Below, piece by piece: positions 12,391 through 27,300 of a DNA stretch of 64,000 nucleotides. A program made the position numbers and the translations under genes. Below the pieces are notes generated by a model. That model saw only the letters and a list, made by a program, of their open reading frames with translations. It did not search any database and was not told the origin of the DNA. How positions within the stretch are numbered: the first letter of the stretch is position 1; each line of letters begins with the position of its first letter. The stretch is from Taeniopygia guttata (lineage: Eukaryota > Chordata > Aves > Passeriformes > Estrildidae). The stretch lies in NCBI RefSeq assembly GCF_048771995.1, contig NC_133032.1, positions 26,375,501 to 26,439,500 of the forward strand, in the 5' to 3' direction.

Positions 12391-15300
12391 CTGTGGAAAG
12401 GAAAAACAAAACCAAAACCCCAATAGTTTTAAAGTACCATTTTTTAGCACCATCAGCCTGTGGCTACCAGAAAGCAGAATTAAAAACTCACCGTTTAAAG
12501 GTTATCCTTTTCTGTTGCAAAATATTCAAAATCTCAGAAATCTAAATATAACTTTAAACATTTCTTACTGGTCAGTTCATGACATTTCTACAATGGAGGC
12601 ATGCACAGTCAGCCCCTTGGTTATGTTTGCACTCCTTTAGCCTATTTTTGCAGGATGCTTTTTGTTTCTGATTTCCTGTTGTCAGCAGCATCACCTGTAC
12701 ATGTTTACCAGTTCAAAAGACACATTTCACACCACCAACTTTAGAAGTATCATGAATTAATTCAAGAAGTCAGTAAATACAATTTGAAAATACTATAGCA
12801 AAACTTCATAGATTAATTTGTATTTACTATGGTCTATTGCATCCACTTCACCCTAGAAAGCAGAAGCAACTGCTCAAGTACCCACCCCCAAAGAACTAAG
12901 GAACTTCAAAAAGAAGTTTCGTTTTCTCCTCTAAGATGGGCTTTCCTGCCACTGACTTCTGTACTTAAGTCATGTTACCTAGACAGAAATGTATGTGGCA
13001 CACAGCCTCCCTTCATACTGTACAAACCTGAGCAACATTCATAATGATTTAATCTAAATCATCTCATTTTCTTTGTCTGAGATTTTCTCCCACTCCTCCA
13101 AGTGGGAAAAAGATCACTGTGGACTGTTTTATACCCTGGAAGGCTGCTGCTTCAACCATTACCTTGTGCTTTCTTCTGCATCTATCTACTGACAGCAAAA
13201 GCTGCAGACATGCTGCCTGCTCAGACATGAAATGAATAATTAAAGTTGTGATTCTGAACATGACAGTGAATGGCATTTCCAGTGTTTAACCTCCTAGAAT
13301 GGTCAAAAAATTCAGTGCTTATTTCTGAATAACAGCTTTTACAGTAGTCTGGGTTTTTTTACAAACCATTCCTGTCTCAACATTGAACTTATCCCTTCTT
13401 TAAGCTTCTTTCCTGAGTACATGGGAGTGGTTCAGTAATACATAACAGAATCACTCGCTGCAAAGGCAGCTTACTGCCCCCAAAAGATAGGGAAAGATTT
13501 GTGTAATAATGCTTAAAAGATAAAACACATACTCTGTGTCAGTATGTGCCTAGATCCCATTTTCAAATAATTCAGGAAGGTATATTATAAATGTTTAAGT
13601 AAGAAGAGGCTTTACATATATTTTGGTAAACTTTTTGAAGAGAATTGGAACTGAAGAGCATTAGTGAAGAAGTGATTACTACTACTGTCGGTTACACCAG
13701 CTTTACCTAGTACCACATCTATTAGTTGTCTCTGGATGGACAATTTATTTATTTGCACAGAATGAGTCACTGCTATTCTGTGGCAGTTTTGTATCCTAAC
13801 ATGAAGAAATACCTTTCCACTCTGAAAAGTGCCTTACAGAGGAAATGCTTTGTGAAAATCACCTTTTGGCATGTGTTATATCACACTGGTGACTACTTTT
13901 GGGTATATCTGAGGGAAGCATTTTGGTAAGGAATATACAACTTGGAGAGGATATGATACTCTCTTTTTCAAGAGTAACTTCTGTTTAGAACACAATTAAA
14001 TTAATTAAAATGCAAAGCTGAAGAAAGACTTCCAAGCTGTTTCAGGAATTACTACAAGTTTAGTTGGCTAATACTAAAAGAAAGCTTCTGTCTCACCTCC
14101 AAGTAATTTATCACTTTGAGAGGCCTACATTCATATACTTCCTTTGCATTTCTGTTAACTACTGCATTCAGAATTTCTTTCAAATCAGAGATTCCATAAT
14201 ATGGCAGACAATTTGCCATCCCTTCTATTTCCAGATGACTTTCTGTAGCCGAAACACCTGAAAATACAAAAACAAAACAGTAATTCATGCACTGCTTTTA
14301 TTTCTATTCTATAGCAATTCACAGAAAATTAAGCTGATGCAAAGTAATTTAGTACTTTAGTCCAATACAATTAGGAAACTTTTTTGTTCCTCCCTTGGAA
14401 TGAAAAGCATTTATTTGCACAATGTTTCATTATGATGATGTGTGTTTATTCACATCACAAATGTCTCAGCTTACATTAATCCAAATCCTAGCTGGCACTG
14501 TTTAATGCTTAAAACATTAGCAGCATTCCTAGTATTGAGCACAGCTTTAATTAAAGCTTCTGTGACTTTAATTAAACATACATAAAATTAAAGTTGAAGC
14601 TAGCAATAAAACACATTTTAGATTGAAAAAAAATATAAGTGTTGGCACTATTTCCTATATAAGTGGTGTAAACATCTGTAGAGTTCAAATGTTATCATAA
14701 CAAATTTGGATTCTACTGAAATAAAAAGCAATTTTTCTCCTACCATATCTGAGAAAAAACTCAAATCCATAAAACTAGAGGCTCTGTGACTGACTTTATA
14801 TCATCATACATATGGTATCACTTCTGGAGCAGGTAACATTCTGAGTAGGAATGATGAATAAAAAATTAAACAGCCTTTCTAACAGAGTATCTATTCAAGC
14901 GTTGAGGTCTATATGATTTTCCTTCTTATTCACATGTCAAGAAAGAAAATTGATTGAAGTTGTTCAGGTATAGCAACTTTACTCCCACTCCCAGTTAGAA
15001 GCAAGTACTCTGGTGGTCAGGCTCACATATTCTCATTCAATCTTTCAGACTATTCTCTTATTCATGTTGGGTACACAGAAACCTCTTTTCCTCCCCTACA
15101 AGTCTAACAAGTACAAACTTTGACACAGACATAGAAAAACAGAATTACTAATGAAATTAGTAATCCATTCTCATGTAGTGACTCCAGGCAGGATAAATTA
15201 CCTTCAGCTAAGGTCACTAATGGCTTTTGTAAAGTCAAAAGAGCTGGAGACAAATAGATTGCTCCAAGGTGGATTAAACTAACAAACTCTTACAAGGGAT

Positions 15301-18300
15301 AATTCCTGTTCCTAATCCAAACAGAAACATGAAATATTTCAGAAGTGAGAGAAAATATATATGCATCATAAGTCAGCAAGATGTACTTTCATTAGCTGGT
15401 AGAATGGAGCTGAGTTATCCATGTCCAGACACTATCTCTGACAGTCATTAAATAAAGTGAACAGAATAACAGTGCAGGTTGAAACTTTTCCTAAATATGG
15501 GTGTATCACTGGGTAAATAATGCTCTTGGGCCTTTTTAAGCTTCATGGCATGAGATACTTTGACCAGTAGGAATCTGATACAGCGAACAGCCTCTCATCC
15601 CCCCTCCTCCCAAAAATCACACAACCTTCTTCCAGCTATGTATTAAATACTGCTTTACATCTGAAACTTTATTTCATTTTGCAGACAGCATTGTCTTCCT
15701 TCTCTTTTTCAAGCTGCTTTTCCCTAATTGCAGCCAGCAAGCAGAGACATATTTTAATAGAATACTGTAAAACCTGTGTTCAGATTCAGCTTAAAGCAAA
15801 ATGTTAAATTATATGAAAGTTTGCCATATATAAAGGTGAGAAAAGATGATGTACTATGCTAATATTTCCCCATGGGCAAGCCTGTCAGTAAGGGACAGAA
15901 GAAAAAGATTAAGATTTCTTTTTAACATTTCCTTCAACTCTTTTATCTTAATATTTGTCCTATTTTTGATTTAATTACAGATTAGAGGAACTATTCCAGA
16001 CCATTTGATCATGCTGCTTTTCTCTCTAAAATTAGAACTTAGTCTATTTGAAAGCCTTTTAATAATTACCCTCTATTTGTTACCAAAGACAGGACACAAA
16101 TTTTAAGTTTCAGGTATTTAGACATTCAATTTAAAAACCTGTATTTTCTGTGCTTCCTTTTAAAATTTTATGACAATGAGGTTCTGAATTTGCAGAACAT
16201 TTTGTCATATACTCTTCAACTTCACCAATAGCCATTGTTTCATCTGCAAATTCTGACAGCCAGATTTGACTTTACCATTTTCCTCTTTCATCTGAAAGTC
16301 AAAGTGGGCTTGAAAGAGTTTAATGTAAGAACAAACAATACAAACCATGCCTAAGGGAGATTTATTTCTTTAGTATTTCTGTTTATGTGCCACTCTCCTT
16401 TCCTGCTAACATTCTTTAAATTGTAAAGTAGCCCTGTTGCATGCTGATTAACATGCATGCAAGCATGCAAGCCTCTGCAGGAACTCTGATATTGGCAACA
16501 CTTGATGGTATAAGCAGATGTCCAAGCCTCAGTGTACTTGTAAATTTTTGATAAAATATATATTAGGATTTTTGAGTATTCAAACAGCAGTTCTCAAACA
16601 GTTGCCATAGTAGTTTCTCTGAAATACTTTGCAACTTCCAAGGAAAGTGTTTCCATGAACAAATAAACTAGCTTTCAAATGAGTAAAAATGTGGATTTCT
16701 CATTGTTACAAATTTCCCCTTTCTCCTTCCAAACAAAGCATTTACAATCATCACTGGATAATTCCTTCTTGATGGCCAGGAAAAAACTTTTCCCTTCCAA
16801 CTGCCACCTAGATTAGGTGACACTATAACACTGTCTATCTCCCAGTCTATGGTCAAAATCAAACCAAAGTGAAATTGCAGCATGGTTTTCCACTGGTGGG
16901 TTACAAGAGCTGAGGCAATTTCTATCACCAAGAACAATGGGATATTTACCTATTACTGCTCTTTGAGGCCTTATAAGCACATTCTTTGGACATAGTCATG
17001 TTGACTACATAAGGCAGACAATTCTACCCTAACAGCCTCCCTTGGAGCATGGCCCAAGACCCAGCATTGATACAATACCAGCTAAGGTGTGTTCTTGGTC
17101 TCACTTCCTCTCCAGCAAGAATTCCCATCTCTCTCTAGGCCTTTCCCAAAGGCAAACAGACAGATGTGCAGTGAAGGCACATATAATAAACACATCTTAA
17201 GAAGAACTGGACAGAAAGTAATCCATCTTACTTCTTGAAGTGTTCCCTGCACGTAGGGGTCACTGTGAGCAAACAAATGCCTGGCAGGTCCCAGAACACT
17301 GAGTATTAAGTAATTTGCTTTATTAAGTAAAAGCAAACAGACTGCTCTCCCAAAGGTAGCATCACTTGAAGCCTCTGTAAGGGCAGAACATGAGGGGGTG
17401 GCAGGGCAGTGGAAGACAGACTGGAGCTCAGCTTCACAGCTTTGCAAATTACAACAACTGGCACATTCCACAAAGAAACCATTGATTTTGTCTAACTGAC
17501 ACACTGACAGCAAGAAGTGTTTTCTTGTCTATTTCACAACATGTTTTTCACTGTGAGCTATGCAGAGAAAAATCTAGTTGAAAACTCCTTAGACTGATGA
17601 ACAGTTAATGTTAAGAGAAACAGGAAGATAATACAAAGACCTTAGCCTACCAAAAACATGAAGCAGATGGGACACTTCCAAAATCTAGGATACTTGGAAC
17701 ATCTTTGGCTGCAGTCATATAGAGTCTCTGAAGAGAGCAAAGGTAGATTTCCTTTCTGTCTTCTAACAAGAACACATTCAAGAGGCAGATAGCCTCAAAT
17801 GAAACAATAGGCAAGTAAGGCCTCCACACTCTTTCAACAATTAACACCCATTTGTGAAAATACAGACTTTTAAGGAGTATTCCCACCAAAATGGCAGAAC
17901 GAGAACTAAACTCCATGTGCAACTGAGTTATTTTCAGGAAGTAAACAGCTAATTATACCTTTCAAAAACCTGCTAGGAGTAGTACATCGAGTGCTACATG
18001 GTGCTCTGGGGTTCAGAGCAAGGCCTGTGAGAAAGCCTCCTGGTGAATTATGAAAGTAAATAAAGATCAAAACCACCCCACTAAAAGGTATTGGCCATTA
18101 AAGAACAGAGTTGTATTTCTATGAATTCCAAGCACTGCAAGGAAGTAAGATTCAATTTCTGAGTATTAATCCCAAGATTAATGCAAGAGTAAAGAATGAG
18201 TAATTTTTTTATCCTATGAATGACACTGTCCCTAATACGTCATCCAAATAAGGAAAAAATAATACTTTCTGGGGGGTTGTTTTTCAAGTAAGAAACCACA

Positions 18301-21300
18301 AGAATGAAAATCTTCATAAAAAGCCCCTCTATGCCACAAGTTACCAGAAGCTAAGATTCTGAACTGCAAAAAAGCATTTTTAAAAATGATCAGTTGAGAT
18401 ACAAACCTAATGCAACACAGGAATTGCTGGTTACCTTCCAGATTAAGACAGCTGCTCAGAGCTTTTTTTTAAATAAATAAGCAACCAGATCTGCAAAACA
18501 CCCCAAAACCACAAGGAAGTAAGGAATCTAAATCTATGGCCCTATATTTAAATTTAAATTGTTATAGTGATGGCTAGAGAGACTACCTGGAAGAGTCTAG
18601 ACAGACTTAAAGGAATAAAGTAGAAATTTTTTAAAAGGTCTTCAAAGGATACACCTTGGGCAGTACAGGAGCCTGGCTGTGGCTCTATACAAGATGGACA
18701 CACCAGGTCATGAGTATAAGTTTTGGTTCATTTACATATTTGGGTTAATTGTCCAATTACAGCTTCAGGTTATGAAATCCCATCCTCCCAGATTGCTCTC
18801 CTCAATTTGCCATTGTTTACACTTTTTGGGCCTGAAGCTGTAACGGTGTCCTTGGTTCTCAGGCTGCAAAAGGATTGTTTTGTCTGACTAAACTGTGAAG
18901 AGAACTTGCTAACACTTTATATGAAGTTCAGAGTTACACATTAAGGCAGTACAGAATCTTGGAAAATATGAAAGCTAAAACTTAAGGCATTAATAGTTAT
19001 CTAGGAAGCTGTCCTAGTGGAGTGCACAATACCAAAGGCAAGAGGTCCACTGCTCCAAGTTAGCATCTGAGTATTATGAGTAGACTTAATATATGGTAAT
19101 GAGCAGCAATACTCTTGGTCCTTCTCTTCTTTGGTAGAAGAGTACCTGCAGAGATTTAAACAAATAATCAGTGCAATCTACTAGACTGACAGTCCTCTTA
19201 AGAAACCACCATGGGTCAAGGAAAGCCTCTTCTATGACTAAAACTTCTGAATGTCAAATTGGAGCAGCTAAATTTCCTTTGCTCTTGTTTTAGGAGGTAT
19301 CTTAGAGCTAGTGATAGCATCACAGACTTATTTGCATGGATCGACAGAAAGTCTTGTTATTTTGCAAGAAGAAATTACCAGAAATATCACTTGCACATTG
19401 AAATTCAAAGAATAAGTAATCAATCAATTAATCTATCAATCAATCAACAAATTTGCTTGGGACATAAGAGGATCTCTCTGTCAGAAAAAGTAAACTTTCT
19501 ACTACAGAAAATAAAACTCTTCACTCAGGATGAAAAAGGAAGCCATGCATATTAACAAGTGCTATTAAGTGTCTATTAATGAGAAATCAATCAGCAGTCA
19601 GAAAGGAATATCTATTATGACCATATCAGGGCTGAAGCCCCAGAGGAAAACACAGACTTCTGACTATGCTGCAGTGGACCCTGACATAGAGAAAGAGCTC
19701 ACAGTTCAGTTCAGCTGAGAAATAGCAAATACTAGGACTGATCCAATTAACCCAAAAAGTTACGAAAAAATTAGTTACAAAGGCTGTGTGCACAGAGAAT
19801 GGGATTTTGGTGTGCTCCTATGGATGCTGCTAAGGAGAAACTGTCCATTACCATGGGTTAATGGCACATTTCCATTCTAGGACCTCTTCACAGCAAGCTG
19901 TGACTTTATCACACAAAACAGGAAGCTCTGGCCCAAAAAATTAACAATAGATCCTGAAGAAACAGAACTTTTCTGAAGGAAATTCTAGTTCAAAACCACC
20001 AGGATGCCTCTCTCTCAGGATGTGTCTGAATTTCAAAAACTCCACAAAACCAGATACTGAATACAGACAGTGAAAAAAAATAAATGCTTCTATAAGGATT
20101 GTGAAAGATGTTTTATGAAACAAGCTGGTACTCTCAGGGTTGAGAAATCCTACAGAATATTCAGGTCTAAGTGGGACAAATCACTCCTGATATGCAGGTC
20201 TCCTTCTGTAAAGATTATACAAGAATCTATGAATTAAATAACCTTAAACTTCATAGTGAAATTCCCACAGAAGGACACATTAGGAATGTTAAAAATTAGT
20301 ACCTGATACTCTACTCTAATAAGTATTTGTAGAAGACAGTGTAGTTCAGGGACAACTTTAGAAAAAAGAAGAAACTGGTTAAGTAGAAATCCTTGGGTCA
20401 GTTGGAAAAAAGCTGGGAGAAATTCCATTTGTTTGCTGGTATTTCTACCTTCCTCTACAGTGGCACGCTCTTTTAATAAAAAAGGCTGTAACTGCTATAA
20501 TGTCATCAGCAGACGCTTATAAACATGACTGACAAGACTCATTTTATTAACTCTTCAGTCAAGTACTTAATATAGAAGAGTGGGACAAAGAACTGAATTC
20601 GATTTCCATTCATTACTGGGCTATTCCTATGGTTCACCAACCTCCACAGTTCATACAAAGCACTTTACCTGTAAACCAAACAAGAACAGTCTCCTTGAGA
20701 TTTCATTTTCTTATATTTACACCTTAGGAACGCAGGAAGGGAAGACTACTTCCCAGTTACTGTGTGAAGTTCTTTGCTATTATAGTGTTAAAATGCTGCT
20801 CTTAAACTAAGCAAGCTGTCTTAGAAGTAGCTTGCCACTAGGTTTTGGCCAAGACAGCCAATTTTGTTCACGGTAGCTAGCATGGGGCTGTTTTGGATTT
20901 GTGCAGGAAACAGTGCTGGTAAGACAGGAATGTTTTTGTTACAGCTGAGCAGGGCTTACACAGCATCAAGGCCCTTTCTGCTCCTCACCCCACCTGTGAG
21001 GAGGCTGGGGGTGCACAAGGAGCTGGGAGGGGACACAGCTGGGCAGCTGACCCAAGGGACATTCCAGACCACGTGGCATCGAGCTCATAGAGCTGGGGGA
21101 AGGAGAAGGAAGTGGAGCGCTGTGATGATGTTTGTCCTCCCAAATCACCATTACATGGGATGAAGCCCAGCTTTTCTGGGGATAGCTGAACACCTGCCTG
21201 CCCATGGGAAGCAGTGAATTAATTCATTTTTTTTGGTTTCATTTCTGTAAACAACTTTTGCTTCACCTGATAAATGGTCTTTATATCTCAACCCACAAGT

Positions 21301-24300
21301 TTTCTCACTTTTACCTTTCCAATTCTCTCCCCATCCCACTGAGGGGAGAATGAATGAGTGGCTATGTGGGGCTGAGCTGCTGGCTGTGGTTAAACCATGA
21401 CACATCTGCACTACTAAAAGATTGATCAACATCTCTCTGCTGTTGCTTAGACATACACTAGAAATTAAACTCTTCACCCAGGATGAAAAATGAATTGTCT
21501 TCAAATTTTCACATTCAATTTATTCATGTCTAGTTTACATTAATTAGATTTTGAGCAAACTCAGAATATCAGGATGTAAAAAAAATAAAGTTGGTGAGCA
21601 AAACTGCTAAGCCACAATTCCTCTCTCCCATATTTGCCTAAAGACATACTATAGACCTCCTCAGCTTTAGATCTGCTTGTCTGAATAAACCATGTAAGAG
21701 CTGCCTCTTACAGTACATGCTTTATTTCCCTAATCACTTACTCCATGATTATTATCATGGTTAATACAACACCTCTTCTACTAAGGTACGGGTATTTATG
21801 TAGAGATTTAGTCAATCAGAAAGAAGTTGCCTTGGTTTTGCTGGGCATGCTTCAGTAAGGAAAACAGCTTTGGCTGTTCTTCACAAGAGCCAGCCTCGGA
21901 GTGAAGGAGTTGGTCTACATCCCTTTTTTGTACCTACCCTTAAAAGATCCCATATGTTACAGTACATCTGTCATCACTGTACATATGTGGGGATCTGTAA
22001 CACATGAAGCTATAGCATTTCTAACAGCTCTTATGGCCAATCTTTTCCCTGAGCTGTCAGCTAGGTGCTACCCCCAAAGACGTTAGCTTTTCTTGGAATT
22101 CTGCTATAGAATTCGTGATCTGCAGAACCCACCCTGGGTCACCCCTGTGTTTCCAGTGCATCCCTAGAAAGAGTTCTACAGAAAGATGTAAGCTTTGAGC
22201 TCTCTTGATAAAGTAAAAAAAAAAAATCTTATATGAAATGCATTTTTTTGTGATCAACAGAGGTACTGAAAAGTATACTCCTTCAAAATATATTCATATC
22301 AAACTCTGAGAAAAGGTGTGGTGATCCTTTGACCATATCTTTGCTGGCCCCTTTGGGCTCTGGGTTACAATTTTAATAGAAAAGTATGATATTAACGAGG
22401 ATCCAGCTCCTTACTGGACCTCCTCAACTGCTCAGCAGTACAGGAGTAGTCACCTAAAGCACATACTTGCAGAAGGTGCCTGGTCTCAGGAATTCCTATC
22501 AGTTTATTCTAAATTATATCAGAATGGCATTAAGGGTATGGGCATTGAGCATTTTGAGAAAAAAAGAAAGAAGTGAGGAAAACATGGATTTCAGCACATT
22601 CTTTGAAACACTATTAAAGTTTTCTGTTCAGTCATCAGTTTCCATTACTCAGTGTTCTGGGTGGAAGAAATTCTATGCCAAGAAATAAAATCTCAGTGTT
22701 AAGGAAAGCAGAATGCTAGTGCTTTAAAAGACAAGGTGATGCAGAATAACATGATCCACATTAACAATAATTTAAATCATTAAATCATAGGAAACAAGCT
22801 CCAATGCAACTAATAGATTTTAAAACCATCATACCTTCTATCACTTTTATCTGGAATCCATTTGCTACAAGCCTTGGATCTGACAAATAACCTGATCCAT
22901 GGAAACTGTGGTAATTCTTCTGCATTTTATAGAGAGCAGCCATATACTGAGCTCCACCAATAAGACTGGAAAAAAAAAATCCCCCAAGTGTTAAAAACCA
23001 ACATCTCTCATGTGAAAATTACAAGTGTGCAAAAAACACAGAAAAAGGTAGCAAGTGATGAGGAGTCATCACGAATTTATAAAGTATTTTGGAAAAGCAG
23101 TTGTTTAAAGAATCAAAACGAGAACTATTCACTTATCTTAGTGAGGGACCAAGCTTAGGCATACAGTAACAATAATTCTATCAGCCATTTCTTAATTCCT
23201 GGGGGAAAGCCAGCTACAGTGAAATTGTGAAAATATGGAGCATTTAATTTTCTTCTGGGGGAGGAAATTTGTATTTGCTGCACTAACAATGAAACTGGTC
23301 AAAAATCATACTTATTTCAACTAGAATAGGACCAAGTGTGCTCAGTACTTCAAGACCAAAGTGTAAAAACCAAAACCCTGTTATAATAGATGAGTGCACA
23401 AATAAGCACAGCATTAGGAAACAGGGCCTTGCCAGAGCTTACTGTAAATAATTATCAACTGATGTTTCAAGTAACAAACACATTTTTGCTCCATAGTACT
23501 ATACCTGTCTGTTAACACAATTGGAGTGTCCAGTTTCTCTACAGGAAGCTTATGGTTCACCAATAATCTCTTACATAGCAGGGCCTCTTCCAATCTATAT
23601 GGATTCAGCAACTTAACATTGTTTTCAGTAGCAAGTATCCAGACATCAGGAAAACTCTGACGACGGATCAGGAAAAGCTTGTGTTCATCCGAAACATTTC
23701 TTTCTGGTCTCTGAAGGTGACGTCTACAGGAACTCAGAGCAAAAGGCACTGTCACAATTTTCACAGGCTGTTCCAGTTTCCCCTTCTTTTCAATCTGGTT
23801 ATGAAATATCTTGTCAAGCTTCTGCTGGTCAGATGCAGAACTCTTTAACTTGGGTTTGTGTTTTTCTGCCTCCTTTGCTGGTCGGTGCATTGGCTGTGCA
23901 TTGGCTTTCTTGACCTCTCTGTTGTACCGTTCCTGGTCCTTAGTGGCTTTTATTTCGTAACTTGAAGGAAAAAACAAACCAGTAGCATCAGCAGATAAAA
24001 AGCTCCAGACTCCAACCCCTAATACACTAAAGCAGAAGGAAAGGTAACCATTTCAAGAGCCAAGAATCACATCCATGGTCCATTCAAGTACCCACATCAA
24101 CATGCTGCCCACTGCGATGGAGGTGGTGATGGTGCCTCTATTAAACCACGTCTTGAACAAAAGCTGGAAATTTTCCTTCATCAAGACAGCCAGCAAAACC
24201 TCAATTACTGTAAGAGGGAGGAACTATTACTGTAAGGAATAGAGTGTATCATATAAAGATCTACAGCAAGGCTCTTTCCACCTCAGTCCCTTGTCTAATT

Positions 24301-27300
24301 TGCAATCAAATGCAGAGTTTTGGAAGGAGTTTTTTTGTCACCAGCACATTCAGCTCAATTCACAAAGTAATTTAAGCTTCTAGAGCGCTACAGCCTTCCA
24401 GGGGAGGCCATGGGGCTGGCAGACCTTTGGAGCTTGAATAATTTCCCAAGCCCCAGGTCTTAGTTAATAAAAGCATATTTGATTTCAAATGGCCTAAAAT
24501 TAACCATATGAAGTGTAAAAATACAGGATATGTACAACTATCAGAGAAATCTGTAAGTAATAATCAATCTTACAGATTTTTCAAAAACAGTCAATAAAAA
24601 ACTACTCCTACATGCTGTCTAAATAGTTAAAACATTACTACGTACTAAACCTCTACAACATGAATGGATTCTTAATGAGTTTATAAATGTCAGTGAGATA
24701 ACTAAACTTTTATAGGTCCCAGGTTTATGTTTGTCTATTGCATCTGAATTTTACTTTTGTGAAAGCAAAGGTTGTGATTTGCTGAACTCCCTCTTTTTGC
24801 CCTTATTTGATATTCTGAATTCTAGAAGGTAATTCAAACCAGTCTAATCTTCAATTAAAACAAAGCAAAAAAAAAAAAAGTAGTACTATCATATGTTAGT
24901 ATTGGAAATAAGTATTTTAGCTGGTCATATTTATTTATTGCTACTTGCTGAAACAGTTTGATTCAATTATGTGTATGCATGCTGGAAAATTAAGGTCAAC
25001 AAAAGGGTCACCATTTGCAATTAATTATGATGTGCTAGCATTCACATATGGTACCAATATTTAGTTAACTAAAAAAGTCAGCTTAAATAGTTTCTTGCAA
25101 TAAATCACGTCCTAGAAAATATGGAGCAAACATTAAGATAAAAAACATCTGCTCCTCTTAAAATGAATGGATGAAATCACTTGAACAGAATTTTTTTTTA
25201 ATACCAAATTCATTTACAACTTTGACCAGATCAATAGATGCTTTGTACTGAATAGACCTAACTGTAATGCAGGAAAATATTTAAGTGAAGGAGAACTGAG
25301 CCTTCAGTGATCACTGATAATCCAAAATGCACCTCCAAAGTCCAACTTGCCTGTCAATTTAGGCTACCACCAGAAAAATTCTAGTCTCACAAACTTTGAT
25401 TGTGAGCATCTTCCAAATTCATACACATCAATATCAGTGATTTTTCCAGAACCAAAGAAAAACTGCTGATTTACAAACTATGAGGGAACACCTTTGCCTT
25501 TCTGAAAATCCTCCCACAGAGGAACACATAATCAACAAGTGCTACAAGAACAGCTTTTCTCTGCCTTGTGAATTAAGACTGCAAATTCAGAATCTTTTTC
25601 TGATGCTACAAAACCTAAAGCCAAGAAAATTTGCAAAACTGGATGTAAGCAAAAAGTGGAATGAAGTCTAGTTTCAAAGGCAGCTTTGGTTTAAGTAGAA
25701 AAATGGACCAATGATATATTCTTTCCCCCTTGCAACATAAACCCAAACGAAATAATAAGCATACTAAAAACAACCCTTTTAATACATGTCTCTCCGCCCT
25801 TATAAGACAAATAATCTGAATTTGAGTATTTGTTGCAAACTGACAGCAAAGACCATGCTACCTGAAAAAATGTTTCTCCCAAGGTACAAATCTACTCATG
25901 AAGAATTACTGCAGAGTGCTGACAAGGTGATTTGTTAGTCCCATGACAATGTGTGTAACTTTGAACCTTTCCTACACCTTCAGGGTAGCTACTCCTGCCA
26001 CTGTTATGGCACTTGGAGGGATTTTTCCCACTCCTACCTGAGCCTGATACGCAGGAAACATGAAGGCCAGAAACACATGCGAGCTGTATTAAGTAAGAGC
26101 TGAGTGACTGCAAGGAATGAAATCCTTTGCAAAGCAGGGGGGATATGTGATGCTGCCAGCATGAACATGCACGGAGCTTTCCTCCTCTATTATAACCTAA
26201 AGACCATAACATTTGACATTCCGGTTGTGTAATAAATGCTGGCTTGTTTTGAAAAGGCCATCCTGTGTCACTACAAGACATCTGGTGCTTGCACTACTCC
26301 CAAAAGGGATTTAAATTAATTTAGACCCGATGGAGGGGCCACGAGAGAAACAGGGATGTTGAAACCATGCACGCCCGTTGCACAAGGCAGGAGTTTATCA
26401 CAGAAGGACGAAGGACTGGAGCCCAGGAAATGTGGGGTTGTGCCAGCAAGGAGGCATGAAGCAGAGCTGTGGCACTTGGCTGCCCTGATGTATTTACATT
26501 TGTCGTTACCTCTAGGTGGCCCAATTTATCCAGAGTACCTGGAGGCAAGACTTACGTTCTCTGCCACAAGTCCTTCTGGATTACTGCTCTGCAGGAAAAG
26601 TTGTCTGCGCATCTCTTCCTATTTGCTATTCTCTGACAAAAGTTTAACGTCATGAATGTGGAAAAGTAAACCAAAGCTAGTATCTATAGATACAACTAGT
26701 GGTGATTTCTTCATTTCCTTCAACAGCCATGGGATTCAATTCTACATATAAGGAAAATATATATACACTGTGTATAATATATTGCATTCAGTCCTACCTA
26801 TAAGGAAAACTTGATTACCAGAGAGGTCTCCTTCCTGAACTAATGCAAAGTTAATCTGTAGGCACACTCTTTAACATAACAGTTGTACCAGGAAAGCAAC
26901 CATGAAATCTCAAAAGCTAAAGCAGAGCAAATTAAAATTTTCTGAAACAGCTGGCAGAACCTTTTGTTTCATTTCATTAAAAGCATGAATATAATTGGAG
27001 TAGATTTCTACTATTACATTAATATTTCTGCTTACGCAGAGATGGACAAAACACTTTCTCACATGTATGGGTTTGTGACCATGGCATATTGCTTGCATAA
27101 TAAACTTTCATTTGGGTAAACCAGAAGCTAGGTGAAAAGGTTTCAATTAACTCTGATGCAGCTAACATTCAGAACATTAAAATATTTCCTTTTCTTGCAG
27201 ATGGATTTCAAAAGCTCAGTGACAATTCATTTTTGAAAAATACAGAATTTAGCTATTCAGATTGTAATCCAGGAAGAGACTTGGTCTTGTTTGAAACAGA

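Larger units (their letters stand above)
14258..22834 (-). other. PMS1: PMS1 intron 11
   Basis: 8.6 kb. It holds the solo LTR (20835-21402), the possible LTR-like repeat near 18640-19000, two related short segments (19472 and 21431), a (CAAT)n-like patch around 19420-19450 and an A12 run at 22215. The rest is unassigned AT-rich sequence. Confidence 0.85.

Noticed and set aside
17082-17513. 143-residue minus-strand open frame
   Set aside because: No recognisable domain, no convincing splice sites, and it lies deep in PMS1 intron 11.
19420-19450. CAAT-repeat patch as a CRISPR-like or regulatory array
   Set aside because: It is a short degenerate tetranucleotide microsatellite in a vertebrate intron.
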